This document shows, one piece after another, positions 45,562 through 54,845 of a stretch of DNA of 64,000 nt. The notes under the pieces are model-generated. The model was not told where the DNA came from. It did no database searches and worked only from the letters and a program-made list of their open reading frames with translations. Made by a program: the position numbers and the translations under genes. The DNA lies in contig DAIDHM010000201.1 of NCBI GenBank assembly GCA_027459705.1, forward strand, positions 1-64,000, read 5' to 3'. How positions within the stretch are numbered: the stretch's first letter is position 1; every line of letters starts with the position of its first letter. The stretch is from Ktedonobacteria bacterium (GTDB lineage: Bacteria; Chloroflexota; Ktedonobacteria; Ktedonobacterales; JACDGC01).

Positions 45562-45609
45562 GGTACCGCGCATATTCACGCAAGCCCTATAGCCGACAGT
45601 GGCAACACA

Positions 45610-45618
45610 TGGTACAAT
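45610..45618 (+). promoter_or_regulatory. Extended -10 promoter before rpmD
   Basis: TGG followed by TACAAT, 58 bases before the rpmD ATG and just after the internal hairpin. Confidence 0.45.
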
Positions 45619-45676
45619 AGCGGAAAGTCCGACATCTTTGAGAACGTCCGGCTTGTCCGTAGAGGAGATACCTACG

Positions 45677-45874
45677 ATGGCGAAGCTTCGCATTACCTGG
45701 GTGCGTAGCGCGATCGGTCATGCTCAAGATCAGAAAGACACGATCCGCGCGCTCGGTCTGCGTCGACTCCATCATACTGTGGATCAACCGGACAATCCGA
45801 GTATCCGCGGTATGGTCTTTAAGGTAAAACATTTGCTTAAGGTCGAAGAGGTCGCGGAAGAGGTAGCGAAATGA
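45677..45874 (+). CDS. rpmD: 50S ribosomal protein L30 (uL30)
   Basis: 65 residues from [14 protein letters not shown] with gaggaga upstream; the longer ORF start at 45599 is not supported. The L30 block [20 protein letters not shown] near 20 is diagnostic. The stop overlaps the rplO start (ATGA). Unusually, it is separated from rpsE by 164 bases holding a hairpin and a promoter-like box. Confidence 0.95.
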   Translation: MAKLRITWVRSAIGHAQDQKDTIRALGLRRLHHTVDQPDNPSIRGMVFKVKHLLKVEEVAEEVAK

Positions 45875-46377
45875 GATTATCTGACCTGAAAGCTCCGCCA
45901 GGGTCGCGTCATACCCATCGTCGGGTAGGTCGTGGCCATGGTTCTGGACGCGTCAAGACATCGGGTCGTGGCCAGAAAGGCCAGAAAGCTCGCACGGGCA
46001 GTTCCATCCCCGCCTATTTCGAAGGCGGTCAGATGCGTCTGTCTCGCCGCTTGCCTATTTTGCGTGGCTTTGTGAACTCATTCCGCAAAGAGTTCGCGAT
46101 TGTCAATCTTGGTGATCTCGAGGAAAACTGGGAAGGTGAGGGCGAGGTCAACGCAATCTCGTTGGCGGAGCAGGGGTTTATCACCATCCCCGAAGCGCGC
46201 GGATATCTCAAGATCCTGGGTGAAGGGGAACTGACCCGGCCCTTGACCATTCAAGCGCACAAATTTTCAGCCAGCGCGCGCGCCAAGATTACGGCTGCTG
46301 GTGGGACCATCATCGAGGTTCCCATGCCAACCACTGAGAAGACGAAACGCGGCAAACCATCACCATCTACTCCATAA
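45871..46377 (+). CDS. rplO: 50S ribosomal protein L15 (uL15)
   Basis: 168 residues, slightly longer than usual at the C-terminus ([15 protein letters not shown]). [20 protein letters not shown] at the start, the Gly/Arg/Lys-rich [20 protein letters not shown] near 30, and [13 protein letters not shown] near 50 are diagnostic. secY follows after 85 bases. Confidence 0.96.
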   Translation: MRLSDLKAPPGSRHTHRRVGRGHGSGRVKTSGRGQKGQKARTGSSIPAYFEGGQMRLSRRLPILRGFVNSFRKEFAIVNLGDLEENWEGEGEVNAISLAEQGFITIPEARGYLKILGEGELTRPLTIQAHKFSASARAKITAAGGTIIEVPMPTTEKTKRGKPSPSTP

Positions 46378-46462
46378 TTGAAGTTGTGGCGCGAACATTA
46401 TCACCTTTGTTGCGCCTGGTTTCGCCACCAGGCGCGGACTGAAGCAAGGTAGGTCTCTGGTT

Positions 46463-47833
46463 ATGATGGACCGTCTGCGGAGCATCTGGACTACCCAGGA
46501 TCTCCGGAACAAAGTGCTGTATACGTTGGGCCTCTTGCTCATCGTGCGGCTCATCGCCCATGTCCCGGTACCGGGGATTGATCCGACCACGGTGCAGAAT
46601 GCACTGGGAAAGAATAATTCCCTCTCGCAGATCTTCGGACTGCTCTCCGTCTTCTCAGGCGGCTCCATCCAGAACTTCTCGATTGTGGCGTTGGGCGTCT
46701 ATCCTTATATCACCGCGTCGATCGTCATTCAATTGTTGCAACCCATCATTCCCGCGCTGAACAAGATGGCGCAAGAAGGAGAAGCGGGACGCAATCGTTT
46801 GGCGCAGATTACCCGATATATCACACTGCCACTCGCTTTCTTGCAAGGCCTGGGGCAGCTAGTGCTCTTCGCGAATATCGGGGCCGTCTCTTCGACGCAG
46901 TTCAATCTGTTGAATGGCGCCACCTTCGCGCCGACGCTGGCGACGTTGATGGTGTTGACGACCGGGGTACTGTTGCTGGTCTGGATCGGTGAATTGATTA
47001 CGGAGAATGGGGTCGGCAATGGCATTTCGCTGATCATCTTCGTCAACATCGTCGCCGCCATCCCCCAGAAGATTTCGCAATACCTGGTCAGCACTGGCTC
47101 AGGAACGACCGGTGGGGCAAGCTCATCGAACGGTGGGTTTTTAAGTCTGGTGATCGTTGGGGTCATTCTGGTTATCATGATGGTCCTGATCGTCTTTGTC
47201 ACACTCGCGCAGCGGCGCATTCCGGTGCAATATCCGACGAAATCCTTAATGGGCGGTCGGCGTGCCATGATGCAGACGCAGCAAGCGACGTACATTCCGA
47301 TCTCGGTCAACCAGGGCGGTATGATCCCGCTGATCTTCGCGCAGTCGTTGTTACTCTTCCCGGTTATTCTGGCGTCATACCTGGCGATCAGTTCCAATCC
47401 GGTCGTCTGGCTGCGTAATTTGTTCTCGTGGTTGCAGGTGCAATTGGATCCAACGAACTGGGTCTATCCGCTCTTGTTCGCGGGATTAGTCTTTGCCTTC
47501 ACCTATTTTTACGCCACCGTGCTGTGGGAACAGATGAATATGGCGGAGAACCTGCGGAAGCAAGGCGCCTTCATCGCGGGGGTGCGGCCCGGCAACGATA
47601 CCGCAAATTATATGGAAAAGGTGTTGTTGCGCGTCACCCTGGGTGGAGCGATTTTCCTGGCATTGGTGGCGGTTGTGCCCTTCATTCCCGGGTTGCCAAA
47701 AATTAGCGGCAATACCTCGGGAAACCTCATCAGCGCGGCCTCGCTCATCATCGTGGTGCAGGTGGCTTTGGACACGGTGAAGCAGGTGCAGGCGCAGATG
47801 GTGATGCGCAACTACTCGGGATTCTTGCGCTGA
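46463..47833 (+). CDS. secY: Preprotein translocase subunit SecY
   Basis: 456 residues, ten transmembrane helices. SecY is the protein-conducting channel of the Sec system in the cytoplasmic membrane. TLGLLLIVRLIAHVPVPGID near 25, YPYITASIVIQLLQPIIPAL near 78, and the cytosolic VTLAQRRIPVQYPTKSLMGG loop near 250 are family hallmarks. Two adjacent ATG codons open the frame. It is followed by a hairpin. Confidence 0.97.
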   Translation: MMDRLRSIWTTQDLRNKVLYTLGLLLIVRLIAHVPVPGIDPTTVQNALGKNNSLSQIFGLLSVFSGGSIQNFSIVALGVYPYITASIVIQLLQPIIPALNKMAQEGEAGRNRLAQITRYITLPLAFLQGLGQLVLFANIGAVSSTQFNLLNGATFAPTLATLMVLTTGVLLLVWIGELITENGVGNGISLIIFVNIVAAIPQKISQYLVSTGSGTTGGASSSNGGFLSLVIVGVILVIMMVLIVFVTLAQRRIPVQYPTKSLMGGRRAMMQTQQATYIPISVNQGGMIPLIFAQSLLLFPVILASYLAISSNPVVWLRNLFSWLQVQLDPTNWVYPLLFAGLVFAFTYFYATVLWEQMNMAENLRKQGAFIAGVRPGNDTANYMEKVLLRVTLGGAIFLALVAVVPFIPGLPKISGNTSGNLISAASLIIVVQVALDTVKQVQAQMVMRNYSGFLR

Positions 47834-47856
47834 ATTCCGAGCGTGTGGCGCGGAAC

Positions 47857-47881
47857 GGGCGAGGTCGACCAGACCTCGCCC
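47857..47881 (+). terminator. Hairpin after secY
   Basis: Perfect 10-bp stem GGGCGAGGTC / GACCTCGCCC with a five-base loop, 23 bases after the secY stop. Weak T content after it. Confidence 0.5.
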
Positions 47882-48122
47882 TCTCGTGGTTATTCCCCCC
47901 AAGCGTGAGCTTGTGGGGAAGGTATGATCCTTCAGGGGTTGAGGGACGTACGTTCAGGGCGAGCTCGCACACCTGGCATTGCCATCGCGGCACCTCATCT
48001 TTCATTCAGAGCGACGCCTCACCAGAGTGGACTGGTGCGGTTGGCAGAGCGGCTGCCCACAGTGTCGTGGTCAGTCCAGAGAGCGCCTCAGGCTGTTTCG
48101 GGGCGCGGAGAGGAATCGCACG

Positions 48123-48785
48123 ATGAATCTGCTGCTCATCGGAGCACAGGGCTCCGGTAAGGGGACGCAGGCCAGCGTCCTGGTCAAACGGTTAGGCATT
48201 CAACATCTCTCGAGTGGGGACCTCTTTCGATCAGCGATCGATCAGGGGACACCTACCGGACTGGCGGTCAAGGATTTTATCGACCGTGGTGAACTCGTGC
48301 CGGACGCACTGACCATTCAATTGGTGGTAGATCAACTCAAGCTGCCAGAGTTCCAGCCAGGGGTGATCCTGGATGGGTTTCCGCGAACGCGCGACCAGGC
48401 GCGGGCATTAGATAAAGCTCTGGCAGAATTGGGACGCGGCATCGACCGTGCGATCTATCTGCATGTGCCCCGTGAGCAGTTGATGGACCGCCTGATGGGC
48501 CGCTACGTCTGTGTTGCTCATCAGCATGTCTATAACCTGAAGTCTAACCCGCCACAGGTAGCAGGGGTCTGTGACCTCGACGGCAGCGAACTCGTGCAAC
48601 GCAGCGATGATAAGCCGGAGAAGATCGAACGGCGTCTCCAGATTTTCTTCGAACAAACGATTCAAGTTGTGCACTACTATCGCGCGCAACATAAAGTTAT
48701 CGAGATAGATGGCAATCAGCCGATTGCCTCGGTCAGCACCGAGCTGTTACGTGGGCTGGGGGTGGCCGCCGAGGGGGCGGCCTGA
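48123..48785 (+). CDS. adk: Adenylate kinase
   Basis: 220 residues from MNLLLIGAQGSGKGTQ; the longer ORF start at 47979 is upstream of gagagga. It converts ATP plus AMP to two ADP. The P-loop is GAQGSGKGT; the AMP site includes SSGDLFRSAI; the LID has CVAH and CDLD, giving a Cys-His-Cys-Asp set where zinc-type kinases usually have four Cys or three Cys and Asp. LVQRSDDKPE closes the LID. It follows secY after 289 bases. Confidence 0.95.
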   Translation: MNLLLIGAQGSGKGTQASVLVKRLGIQHLSSGDLFRSAIDQGTPTGLAVKDFIDRGELVPDALTIQLVVDQLKLPEFQPGVILDGFPRTRDQARALDKALAELGRGIDRAIYLHVPREQLMDRLMGRYVCVAHQHVYNLKSNPPQVAGVCDLDGSELVQRSDDKPEKIERRLQIFFEQTIQVVHYYRAQHKVIEIDGNQPIASVSTELLRGLGVAAEGAA

Positions 48786-48845
48786 GGCGCATGCGTACGG
48801 GCGGACAGGGGCCAGGCAATATCCTGGCCCTGGAGAAATGAAAAC

Positions 48846-49616
48846 ATGGCAATTCAATATAAATCACGGCGTGAGATTGGGAAGATGCATATTGCTGGCG
48901 CGCATGTCGCTGAAATTCTCCTCATCTTACGCGACGCGGTCAGGCCAGGGATAACGACCGGTGAACTGAATGCGATCGCGGAGGCGGAACTGGCGCGCCG
49001 GGGTGGCATTTCGTGCTTCAAGAACTATGTCATCAAGCGTAGCGATCCACCCTTTCCAGCGGTGATCTGCACCTCGGTCAATGATGAAGTGGTGCATGGA
49101 ATTCCAGGCAAGCGCGCCTTGAAGGAAGGAGATATTGTTTCGCTCGACTTCGGGGCAACTTTTGATGGTTGGGTCGGCGATAGTGGATTGACGGTACCAG
49201 TCGGCGAAATTTCCGCTTCGGCACGCCATCTGCTTGCAGTGACCGAGAAAGCACGTGAGCTCGGCATCGCGCAGGCGGTCGTGGGGAACCGCGTCCAGGA
49301 TATTGGTGCGGCGGTGCAGGCCTATGTGGAAGCGCAAGGGTGCAGCATCGTGCGGCACTACACCGGCCATGGGGTTGGCAAGCAGATGCACGAGGATCCC
49401 TTAATTCCCAATTATGTCGATCCTCAGATGGATAATCCGCGCTTACAACCTGGGATGGTCTTCGCAATTGAACCGATGGTCAATGCGGGACGTGCCGACA
49501 CGCGGGTATTGAAAGATAAATGGACGGTCGTGACGGCCGACCATAGCCTCTCGGCTTATTTCGAACACACGGTGGCGGTGACTGAACAAGGGCCGGAGAT
49601 CATGACGTTACCATGA
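48846..49616 (+). CDS. map: Methionine aminopeptidase type I
   Basis: 256 residues. It removes the initiator Met from nascent proteins. Metal ligands are visible: Asp in SLDFGATFDGWVGDSGLTV, His in HYTGHGVGKQMHEDP, Glu in FAIEPMVN and Glu in HTVAVTEQGPE. No N-terminal zinc-finger extension. Sixty bases after adk, probably the same transcript. Confidence 0.97.
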   Translation: MAIQYKSRREIGKMHIAGAHVAEILLILRDAVRPGITTGELNAIAEAELARRGGISCFKNYVIKRSDPPFPAVICTSVNDEVVHGIPGKRALKEGDIVSLDFGATFDGWVGDSGLTVPVGEISASARHLLAVTEKARELGIAQAVVGNRVQDIGAAVQAYVEAQGCSIVRHYTGHGVGKQMHEDPLIPNYVDPQMDNPRLQPGMVFAIEPMVNAGRADTRVLKDKWTVVTADHSLSAYFEHTVAVTEQGPEIMTLP

Positions 49617-49713
49617 CCCGCGCGTGGGGTAGGCCTACCGCCGTCTGCTGTGGAGGTCATGTGGAATGCCCGCCACAGTGGGTTGTTGGCCATAATGTCG
49701 TACGGCTTGCGAT

Positions 49714-49742
49714 TTGTCCAAAAATTGGATATACTTTATAGT
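49714..49742 (+). promoter_or_regulatory. Sigma70-type promoter of the infA-rpoA genes
   Basis: TTGTCC, 17-base spacer, TATAGT, in the 293-base gap between map and infA. One of the clearest -35/-10 pairs in the window. Confidence 0.65.
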
Positions 49743-49909
49743 CAGCCCATCCCGCATGTCCACAACCACTTTTGCTCGCCTACGGGTCGCACGGAGCACT
49801 CAAGGCCAAGTGGCGCGAAGGGTAAGGGCGCCAAATATGACTTAGTCGGTCGCGGGGGTACGCTGGCAGTTCAACCACGGCGACCGCAAGAACACAAAGA
49901 AAGGACCCT

Positions 49910-50140
49910 ATGCCAAAGCGCGACGTCATTGAGGTTGAGGGCACGGTGATCGAAGCATTACCGAATGCCATGTTTCGGGTAGAGCTCTCCGGACAGAGCG
50001 GACATTTCGTGATGGCAACACTCGCCGGTAAGATTCGCATGAATTTTGTGCGTATCGTCCCTGGAGACAAAGTCAAACTGGAGCTCTCCCCCTATGACCT
50101 GTCGCGTGGACGTATTGTCTGGCGCAATCGCACCAGTTAA
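49910..50140 (+). CDS. infA: Translation initiation factor IF-1
   Basis: 76 residues, normal length. An S1-like OB fold that binds the A site during initiation. [20 protein letters not shown] near 6, [18 protein letters not shown] near 43 and [11 protein letters not shown] near the end are diagnostic, although MNF replaces the usual MR-KNYIRI wording. It is first in infA-rpmJ-rpsM-rpsK-rpsD-rpoA. Confidence 0.96.
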   Translation: MPKRDVIEVEGTVIEALPNAMFRVELSGQSGHFVMATLAGKIRMNFVRIVPGDKVKLELSPYDLSRGRIVWRNRTS

Positions 50141-50161
50141 GGGTCAAAAGGAGAGAGCGCC

Positions 50162-50278
50162 GTGAAGGTTCGAGCATCAGTGAAGCCCCGTTGCGAAAAA
50201 TGTAAAGTCATTCGTCGCCAGCGGGTGGTTATGGTCATCTGCAGCAAAAATCCAAAGCATAAACAACGCCAGGGCTAG
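50162..50278 (+). CDS. rpmJ: 50S ribosomal protein L36 (bL36)
   Basis: 38 residues, too short for the ORF track. Reads [20 protein letters not shown] from a GTG start, with aaaggagag upstream. The zinc set is CEKC, then Cys and His in [14 protein letters not shown]. Typical length and position after infA. Confidence 0.96.
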   Translation: MKVRASVKPRCEKCKVIRRQRVVMVICSKNPKHKQRQG

Positions 50279-50321
50279 GCGATGCGCCTAACTGGAATTC
50301 GACAGGTGAGGGGACAGGTGT

Positions 50322-50702
50322 ATGGCCCGTATCGCTGGCATCGAACTCCCCCGCGATAAGCGGGTTGAGATCGGCCTGACGTATATCTTTGGTATCGGAT
50401 TGACAACTAGCCGTCAGATTCTGGCAGCGACCTCTGTCAGCCCCGATATTCGCGTGAAAGATCTCAGCGAAGAACAGGTCAATCGCTTACGTGAGTATGT
50501 CGATCGCACGGTAAAAGTCGAAGGCGATCTGCGGCGCGAAGTGGATATGAACATCAAGCGCCTGATTGAGATCAACTGTTATCGCGGAATCCGTCATCGG
50601 CGGAATCTGCCAGTTCATGGCCAGCGAACGCGCACCAATGCGCGCACGCGGCGTGGCGTGAAGAAGACGGTGGCTGGCAAGAAGAAAGCCACGAAGAAAT
50701 AG
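50322..50702 (+). CDS. rpsM: 30S ribosomal protein S13 (uS13)
   Basis: 126 residues. It is a 30S head protein contacting the P-site tRNA and the L5 bridge. [20 protein letters not shown] at the start, a helix-two-turn-helix, and [20 protein letters not shown] near 88 are diagnostic. It has a Lys-rich tail. The next gene follows within 20 bases. Confidence 0.97.
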   Translation: MARIAGIELPRDKRVEIGLTYIFGIGLTTSRQILAATSVSPDIRVKDLSEEQVNRLREYVDRTVKVEGDLRREVDMNIKRLIEINCYRGIRHRRNLPVHGQRTRTNARTRRGVKKTVAGKKKATKK

Positions 50703-50720
50703 TGGAGGTTCGTGCCAGTC

Positions 50721-51119
50721 ATGGCCGAGAAGACAAAAAAAGGACCACGCCCTCGGCGGCGTGAGCGCAAGTCTGTGCCGCAAGGCCAGGCCCATATTCA
50801 GGCGACCTTTAACAATACTATCGTAACCCTCACCGACCCCAATGGCAATGTCCTCGCGTGGGGTTCGGCGGGTTCCTCTGGTTTTAAAGGGTCGCGTAAA
50901 AGTACGCCATATGCCGCGCAGATTGCGGCAGAGAACGCTGCGCGTCGGGCTATGGATCATGGCCTCAGACGCATCGAGGTCTATGTGCGCGGACCTGGAT
51001 CGGGCCGCGAAGCAGCGATTCGCGCGCTGGCTTCCGCGGGTCTGTTGGTGACGACGATTGTCGATGTCACGCCGATTCCGCACAATGGTTGTCGTCCCCC
51101 GAAGCGCCGCCGCGTCTGA
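50721..51119 (+). CDS. rpsK: 30S ribosomal protein S11 (uS11)
   Basis: 132 residues from [17 protein letters not shown]. An in-frame GTG three codons upstream lies only three bases from GGAGG, so the ATG was preferred; the difference is small. S11 is a platform protein near the Shine-Dalgarno helix. [20 protein letters not shown] near 27, and [14 protein letters not shown] with the [12 protein letters not shown] end, are diagnostic. Confidence 0.96.
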   Translation: MAEKTKKGPRPRRRERKSVPQGQAHIQATFNNTIVTLTDPNGNVLAWGSAGSSGFKGSRKSTPYAAQIAAENAARRAMDHGLRRIEVYVRGPGSGREAAIRALASAGLLVTTIVDVTPIPHNGCRPPKRRRV

Positions 51120-51234
51120 TGGACCGCGCGGCGCGTGCCTGTCAGTTCCCCCTGTTGGGAAGCAGGCAGGTATGTTCCATCGCGCCCCACCGGGCGCCAG
51201 ACATCGTATCAATCAGGGAGGTCCTGGGTTCAAT

Positions 51235-51864
51235 ATGGCCCGTTACACCGGTCCCGTCTGCCGATTATGTCGGCGCGAAAAGGTGAAGTTGTTCCTCAAA
51301 GGCGATCGCTGCATGAGTCGCAAATGCGCGATTGATCGCAACAACACACCTCCTGGCCAGCATGGTCAAGCGCGCCAGCGCAAAATCTCTGGCTATGGTC
51401 AGCAGTTGCGCGAGAAACAAAAAGTCCGTCGTACGTATGGTATCCTGGAGCGCCAGTTCCGGCGCACCTTCACCACCGCTGCCAAACGCGCCGGCAAGAC
51501 CAGCGATAACTTTTTGCAACTCCTGGAAAGCCGCCTGGACAATGTCATCTATCGCCTGGGATTCGCCGATTCACGCTCACAGGCACGCCAGCTCGTAACC
51601 CATGGCCATTTCAATATCAATGGCCGCAAGACGGATATCCCGTCCTACATTGTCAAGCCGGGCGACCAGATCGTGGTACGCGATCATAGCAAAAACAACG
51701 AGTACTTCAAGACACGGGCACTCCTGCTCACGCAGAAGGCAGTTCCCGGTTGGTTGCGGCTGGACATCGCCGGATTGGCTGGCCAGGTCCTTACACCGCC
51801 CTCTCGCCAGGATTTCGAGGCGCCGTTCAACGAGGCGCTCGTGGTCGAGTATTATCAGCGCTAG
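51235..51864 (+). CDS. rpsD: 30S ribosomal protein S4 (uS4)
   Basis: 209 residues from [20 protein letters not shown]; the longer ORF start lies inside rpsK. This is the zinc form, with CRLC near 9 and the C-M-S-R-K-C pair near 26. The S4 RNA-binding domain is [20 protein letters not shown] near 100. Unlike S3 and S5, its partners at the mRNA entry pore, S4 has no added tail. Confidence 0.97.
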   Translation: MARYTGPVCRLCRREKVKLFLKGDRCMSRKCAIDRNNTPPGQHGQARQRKISGYGQQLREKQKVRRTYGILERQFRRTFTTAAKRAGKTSDNFLQLLESRLDNVIYRLGFADSRSQARQLVTHGHFNINGRKTDIPSYIVKPGDQIVVRDHSKNNEYFKTRALLLTQKAVPGWLRLDIAGLAGQVLTPPSRQDFEAPFNEALVVEYYQR

Positions 51865-51883
51865 CCTGAAGGAGCGTATCTCC

Positions 51884-52885
51884 GTGTTGCAACTTGAGAT
51901 CACTCAACCGCATGTGTCGGCATCGAATGTGGAAAACAATTACGGCCGCTTTGTGATCGAGCCGCTGGAGACAGGGTATGGGCATACTCTGGGAAACTCC
52001 TTGCGGCGCGTGCTGTTGTCGTCATTGCCAGGAGCTGCGGTGACGTCCATCAAGATCGATGGCGTGAGTCACGAGTTCCAAGCTATTCCGCACGTGAAAG
52101 AAGACGTCACGGAGATCGTCCTCAACATCAAGCGGCTACGCCTGACCTCGTTATCCGATGGCCCAGTCGAAATGCGACTGGACATCCAAGGTGAGACGAT
52201 TGTGACCGCGGCTGATATTCAGGCGCCCAGCCCCGTCACGATTATCACCCCAGAGCTCCAGATCGCGACCCTGGATTCCCCTGATGCGCGGCTGAGCATG
52301 GTGTTGGTTGTCGAGCAAGGACGTGGCTATCGCCAGGTGGATACGAAGGACGATCAGCCAATCGGACAGATACCCGTCGATGCGATTTTTACCCCAATCA
52401 CGCGGGTCAACTATATTGTCGAAAACACGCGCGTCGGCCAGATGACCAACTATGACCGGGTTGTGATGGAGATCTGGACGGATGGTTCAATCACGCCGGA
52501 AGATGCGCTGCATCAGTCGGCGCAGATTCTGGTGCGACACTTTGCTTTTATCGGCAACCAGCCGCAAGAAGAAGCCGTGCCCACGGAGTCAGGTAAGCCA
52601 TCGCCGTCGCTCTCGACGATTCCCATCCCGGCGCATGTCTATGATATGTCGATTGAATCGCTTGAGCTTTCGGTGCGCGCCTACAATTGTTTGAAGCGCA
52701 GTAACATCACCAAAATCGGACAGGTCCTCTCGATGACCCAGGATGACCTGATGGCAGTGCGCAATTTTGGCGAGAAGAGTCTCGTTGAGCTGCGCGAGAA
52801 ACTACTGGAACGAAATCTCTTGCCAACCCCTGCCCAGATCGCTCAGGCGAATGGGTCAGGTCGTGGCAATCATTCGGAGGACTGA
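51884..52885 (+). CDS. rpoA: DNA-directed RNA polymerase subunit alpha
   Basis: 333 residues from the GTG giving MLQLEITQPHVS, nine bases after aaggag; the ORF extends upstream through rpsD in another frame. The N-terminal assembly domain has YGRFVIEPLETGYGHTLGNS and LRRVLLSSLPGAAVTSIKID. The C-terminal domain (about 262-320), which binds UP elements and activators, includes LELSVRAYNCLKRSNITKIG and NFGEKSLVELREKL. Normal architecture. Confidence 0.97.
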   Translation: MLQLEITQPHVSASNVENNYGRFVIEPLETGYGHTLGNSLRRVLLSSLPGAAVTSIKIDGVSHEFQAIPHVKEDVTEIVLNIKRLRLTSLSDGPVEMRLDIQGETIVTAADIQAPSPVTIITPELQIATLDSPDARLSMVLVVEQGRGYRQVDTKDDQPIGQIPVDAIFTPITRVNYIVENTRVGQMTNYDRVVMEIWTDGSITPEDALHQSAQILVRHFAFIGNQPQEEAVPTESGKPSPSLSTIPIPAHVYDMSIESLELSVRAYNCLKRSNITKIGQVLSMTQDDLMAVRNFGEKSLVELREKLLERNLLPTPAQIAQANGSGRGNHSED

Positions 52886-52886
52886 C

Positions 52887-53525
52887 GTGCGGCACCGGAA
52901 GGCGGGCAACCGTATCAATATGCCAGAACCACGTCGCCGAGCGGCATTCCGTAGTCTGATCGAAGGGCTCATTCGCTATGAGCACGTGACGACGACGGAA
53001 GCGCGCGCCAAGGCGATTAAGGCCGAGGCAGAGCGACTCATCACCATTGCGCTCAATGGTCACAAACGCGCGCTGGCGCATATCCGCGAGGTCGTGGAAG
53101 ACGACGCGCTGGTATTGCCATTGTGGGAACTGGCTGGCGAGGCAAATTTCTCATTGACGACCGAGATTCCCACCAATGAGGAGCGTGCGGCAGCCAATCG
53201 TTACCCTGTGCGTGAAGAGGTGTTACAGCAGAAACGCGCGGATCTGGAAGATCGCAAAAAGCGGCTGCGCCAGCTCATTCGCGACGATGAGAAGGCCAGT
53301 GCTGGTTTGCAGGCCGCGCGCGAGGGTCGTGTGATTGAACTGCATGCGCGCCGGACGATCTTGAAACATCTTCCGAGCAAGATTGCTGTCAGCAAATTGT
53401 TCGATCCCGCTTTTTTTGAACGATTCGAACACCGCGCGGGTGGTTATACGCGTTTGACACGCGTCGGTCGCCGCGTCGGCGATGGCTCGGAGATGGTCCG
53501 CTGGGAATTGATCCAGGAATCCTAA
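52887..53525 (+). CDS. rplQ: 50S ribosomal protein L17 (bL17) with large internal insertion
   Basis: 212 residues against ~115-130 usual. GTG start giving MRHRKAGNRINMPEPRRRAA, one base after rpoA, with ggagg upstream. The first ~60 residues (to RLITIALNGHKRALAH) and the last ~60 (RRTILKHLPSKIAVSKLFD, RAGGYTRLTRVGRRVGDG) match L17. Between them ~90 extra residues include an acidic stretch and a Lys/Arg/Glu coiled-coil-like helix (LQQKRADLEDRKKRLRQLI). The frame is uninterrupted, so it is a true insertion. Confidence 0.92.
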   Translation: MRHRKAGNRINMPEPRRRAAFRSLIEGLIRYEHVTTTEARAKAIKAEAERLITIALNGHKRALAHIREVVEDDALVLPLWELAGEANFSLTTEIPTNEERAAANRYPVREEVLQQKRADLEDRKKRLRQLIRDDEKASAGLQAAREGRVIELHARRTILKHLPSKIAVSKLFDPAFFERFEHRAGGYTRLTRVGRRVGDGSEMVRWELIQES

Positions 53526-53559
53526 GCTTCCTGGAATCAATGCTGGTGAGGACGAAGTG

Positions 53560-54372
53560 ATGGCGATTGCGCTGTTGGTGGCCTACGATGGCACAGACTA
53601 TCATGGCTATCAGCGGCAACCCATCGATCATGGTCCTACGATTCAGGGGACATTAGAGGCGGCACTGGCACGGGTACACAGCGCGCCAGTCGCGACGATG
53701 GCGGCGGGCAGGACGGACGCGGGTGTACATGCGTCTGGCCAGGTAGTAATATTTCAGGCTCAACGTCCCGCGCGATTCACGCCAGCAGATTGGCAACGCG
53801 CCTTGAACGCTCTGTTACCGGCAAGCATCGCCGTGCGGGCGGCGACCGAAGTCGCAGACACCGTACACGCGCGATTCACCGCTACCGAGCGAATCTATCG
53901 CTACCAGGTCTTGCAGGACGTGTCGCGTGATCCTTTGCGAGAGCGCTATGCCTGGCGCGTGCCGAAGGTGTTGAACCTCACCATCCTGAGGGCGGCTTGT
54001 GAGGCCCTGCGTGGGGTGCATGATTTCGCGGCCTTTGGCCAGAACCCAGATGACCAACCGGGTCAGCCACGTGGCAGTACGGTCCGCGACCTGCGGGTAG
54101 CCCACGCCTGGCGCGAGGGCGATGTGGTCTGGTTTGAAGTCGCGGCGAACGCATTCTTAACTGGCATGGTCCGGCGGTTGGTCAGCACCTGGGTGTTGGC
54201 TGGCCTCGGCAAATTATCCGTGGAGGATGTCACGGCGATTCTCGCCGCACGACAGCTCAACCATAAAGGAACACTGGCACCCGCATGCGGCTTGTGCCTG
54301 ACGCGGGTCAGATATCCATCTGGCACGATCACGTGGCCAGCACACCACACAGAGAACGAGGATCCGTTATGA
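53560..54372 (+). CDS. truA: tRNA pseudouridine synthase A
   Basis: 270 residues. It makes pseudouridine at positions 38-40 of tRNA anticodon arms. The catalytic aspartate is in [16 protein letters not shown] near 53, [13 protein letters not shown] near 9 is typical, and [20 protein letters not shown] near 202 closes the fold. A GTG one codon earlier is an alternative start. The stop overlaps rplM (ATGA). Confidence 0.96.
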   Translation: MAIALLVAYDGTDYHGYQRQPIDHGPTIQGTLEAALARVHSAPVATMAAGRTDAGVHASGQVVIFQAQRPARFTPADWQRALNALLPASIAVRAATEVADTVHARFTATERIYRYQVLQDVSRDPLRERYAWRVPKVLNLTILRAACEALRGVHDFAAFGQNPDDQPGQPRGSTVRDLRVAHAWREGDVVWFEVAANAFLTGMVRRLVSTWVLAGLGKLSVEDVTAILAARQLNHKGTLAPACGLCLTRVRYPSGTITWPAHHTENEDPL

Positions 54373-54842
54373 CCACCTATAGCGCGCGACAGGCGGAGCT
54401 TGATCCCCGCTGGTACATTTTCGACGCGCAAGGGCAGGTGTTGGGTCGGCTGGCCTCGCGCATCGCGGCGGTTTTGCGCGGGAAACATAAGCCAACCTTC
54501 ACGCCCAATCTGATGACGGGCGATTTTGTCATCGTCATCAATGCCGAGAAAATTGAAGTCACGGGCAATCGCCTGGATAGCAAAATGTACTATCGCCACT
54601 CCGGATATCCGGGTGGTTTGAAGTCGCAGACCCTGCGTGAGGTGATGGCTCGCCATCCCGACCGGGCGATTGAGGAAGCCGTCAAAGGGATGTTGCCACA
54701 GAATCGCACCCGCGACTTTTTATTGAAGCGCTTGAAGGTGTATGCTGGGCCAGACCATCCCCATGCCGCGCAGAAACCCGTCCTCTGGACGGAACCCACA
54801 CCGGGTACGTTCCAGGATATTGTGCGCGAGGGAGAGGCGTAA
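54369..54842 (+). CDS. rplM: 50S ribosomal protein L13 (uL13)
   Basis: 157 residues. [20 protein letters not shown] near 15, [20 protein letters not shown] near 75, and [20 protein letters not shown] near 103 are diagnostic. It overlaps truA by four bases and precedes rpsI by three, the usual truA-rplM-rpsI order. Confidence 0.97.
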   Translation: MTTYSARQAELDPRWYIFDAQGQVLGRLASRIAAVLRGKHKPTFTPNLMTGDFVIVINAEKIEVTGNRLDSKMYYRHSGYPGGLKSQTLREVMARHPDRAIEEAVKGMLPQNRTRDFLLKRLKVYAGPDHPHAAQKPVLWTEPTPGTFQDIVREGEA

Positions 54843-54845
54843 ATC

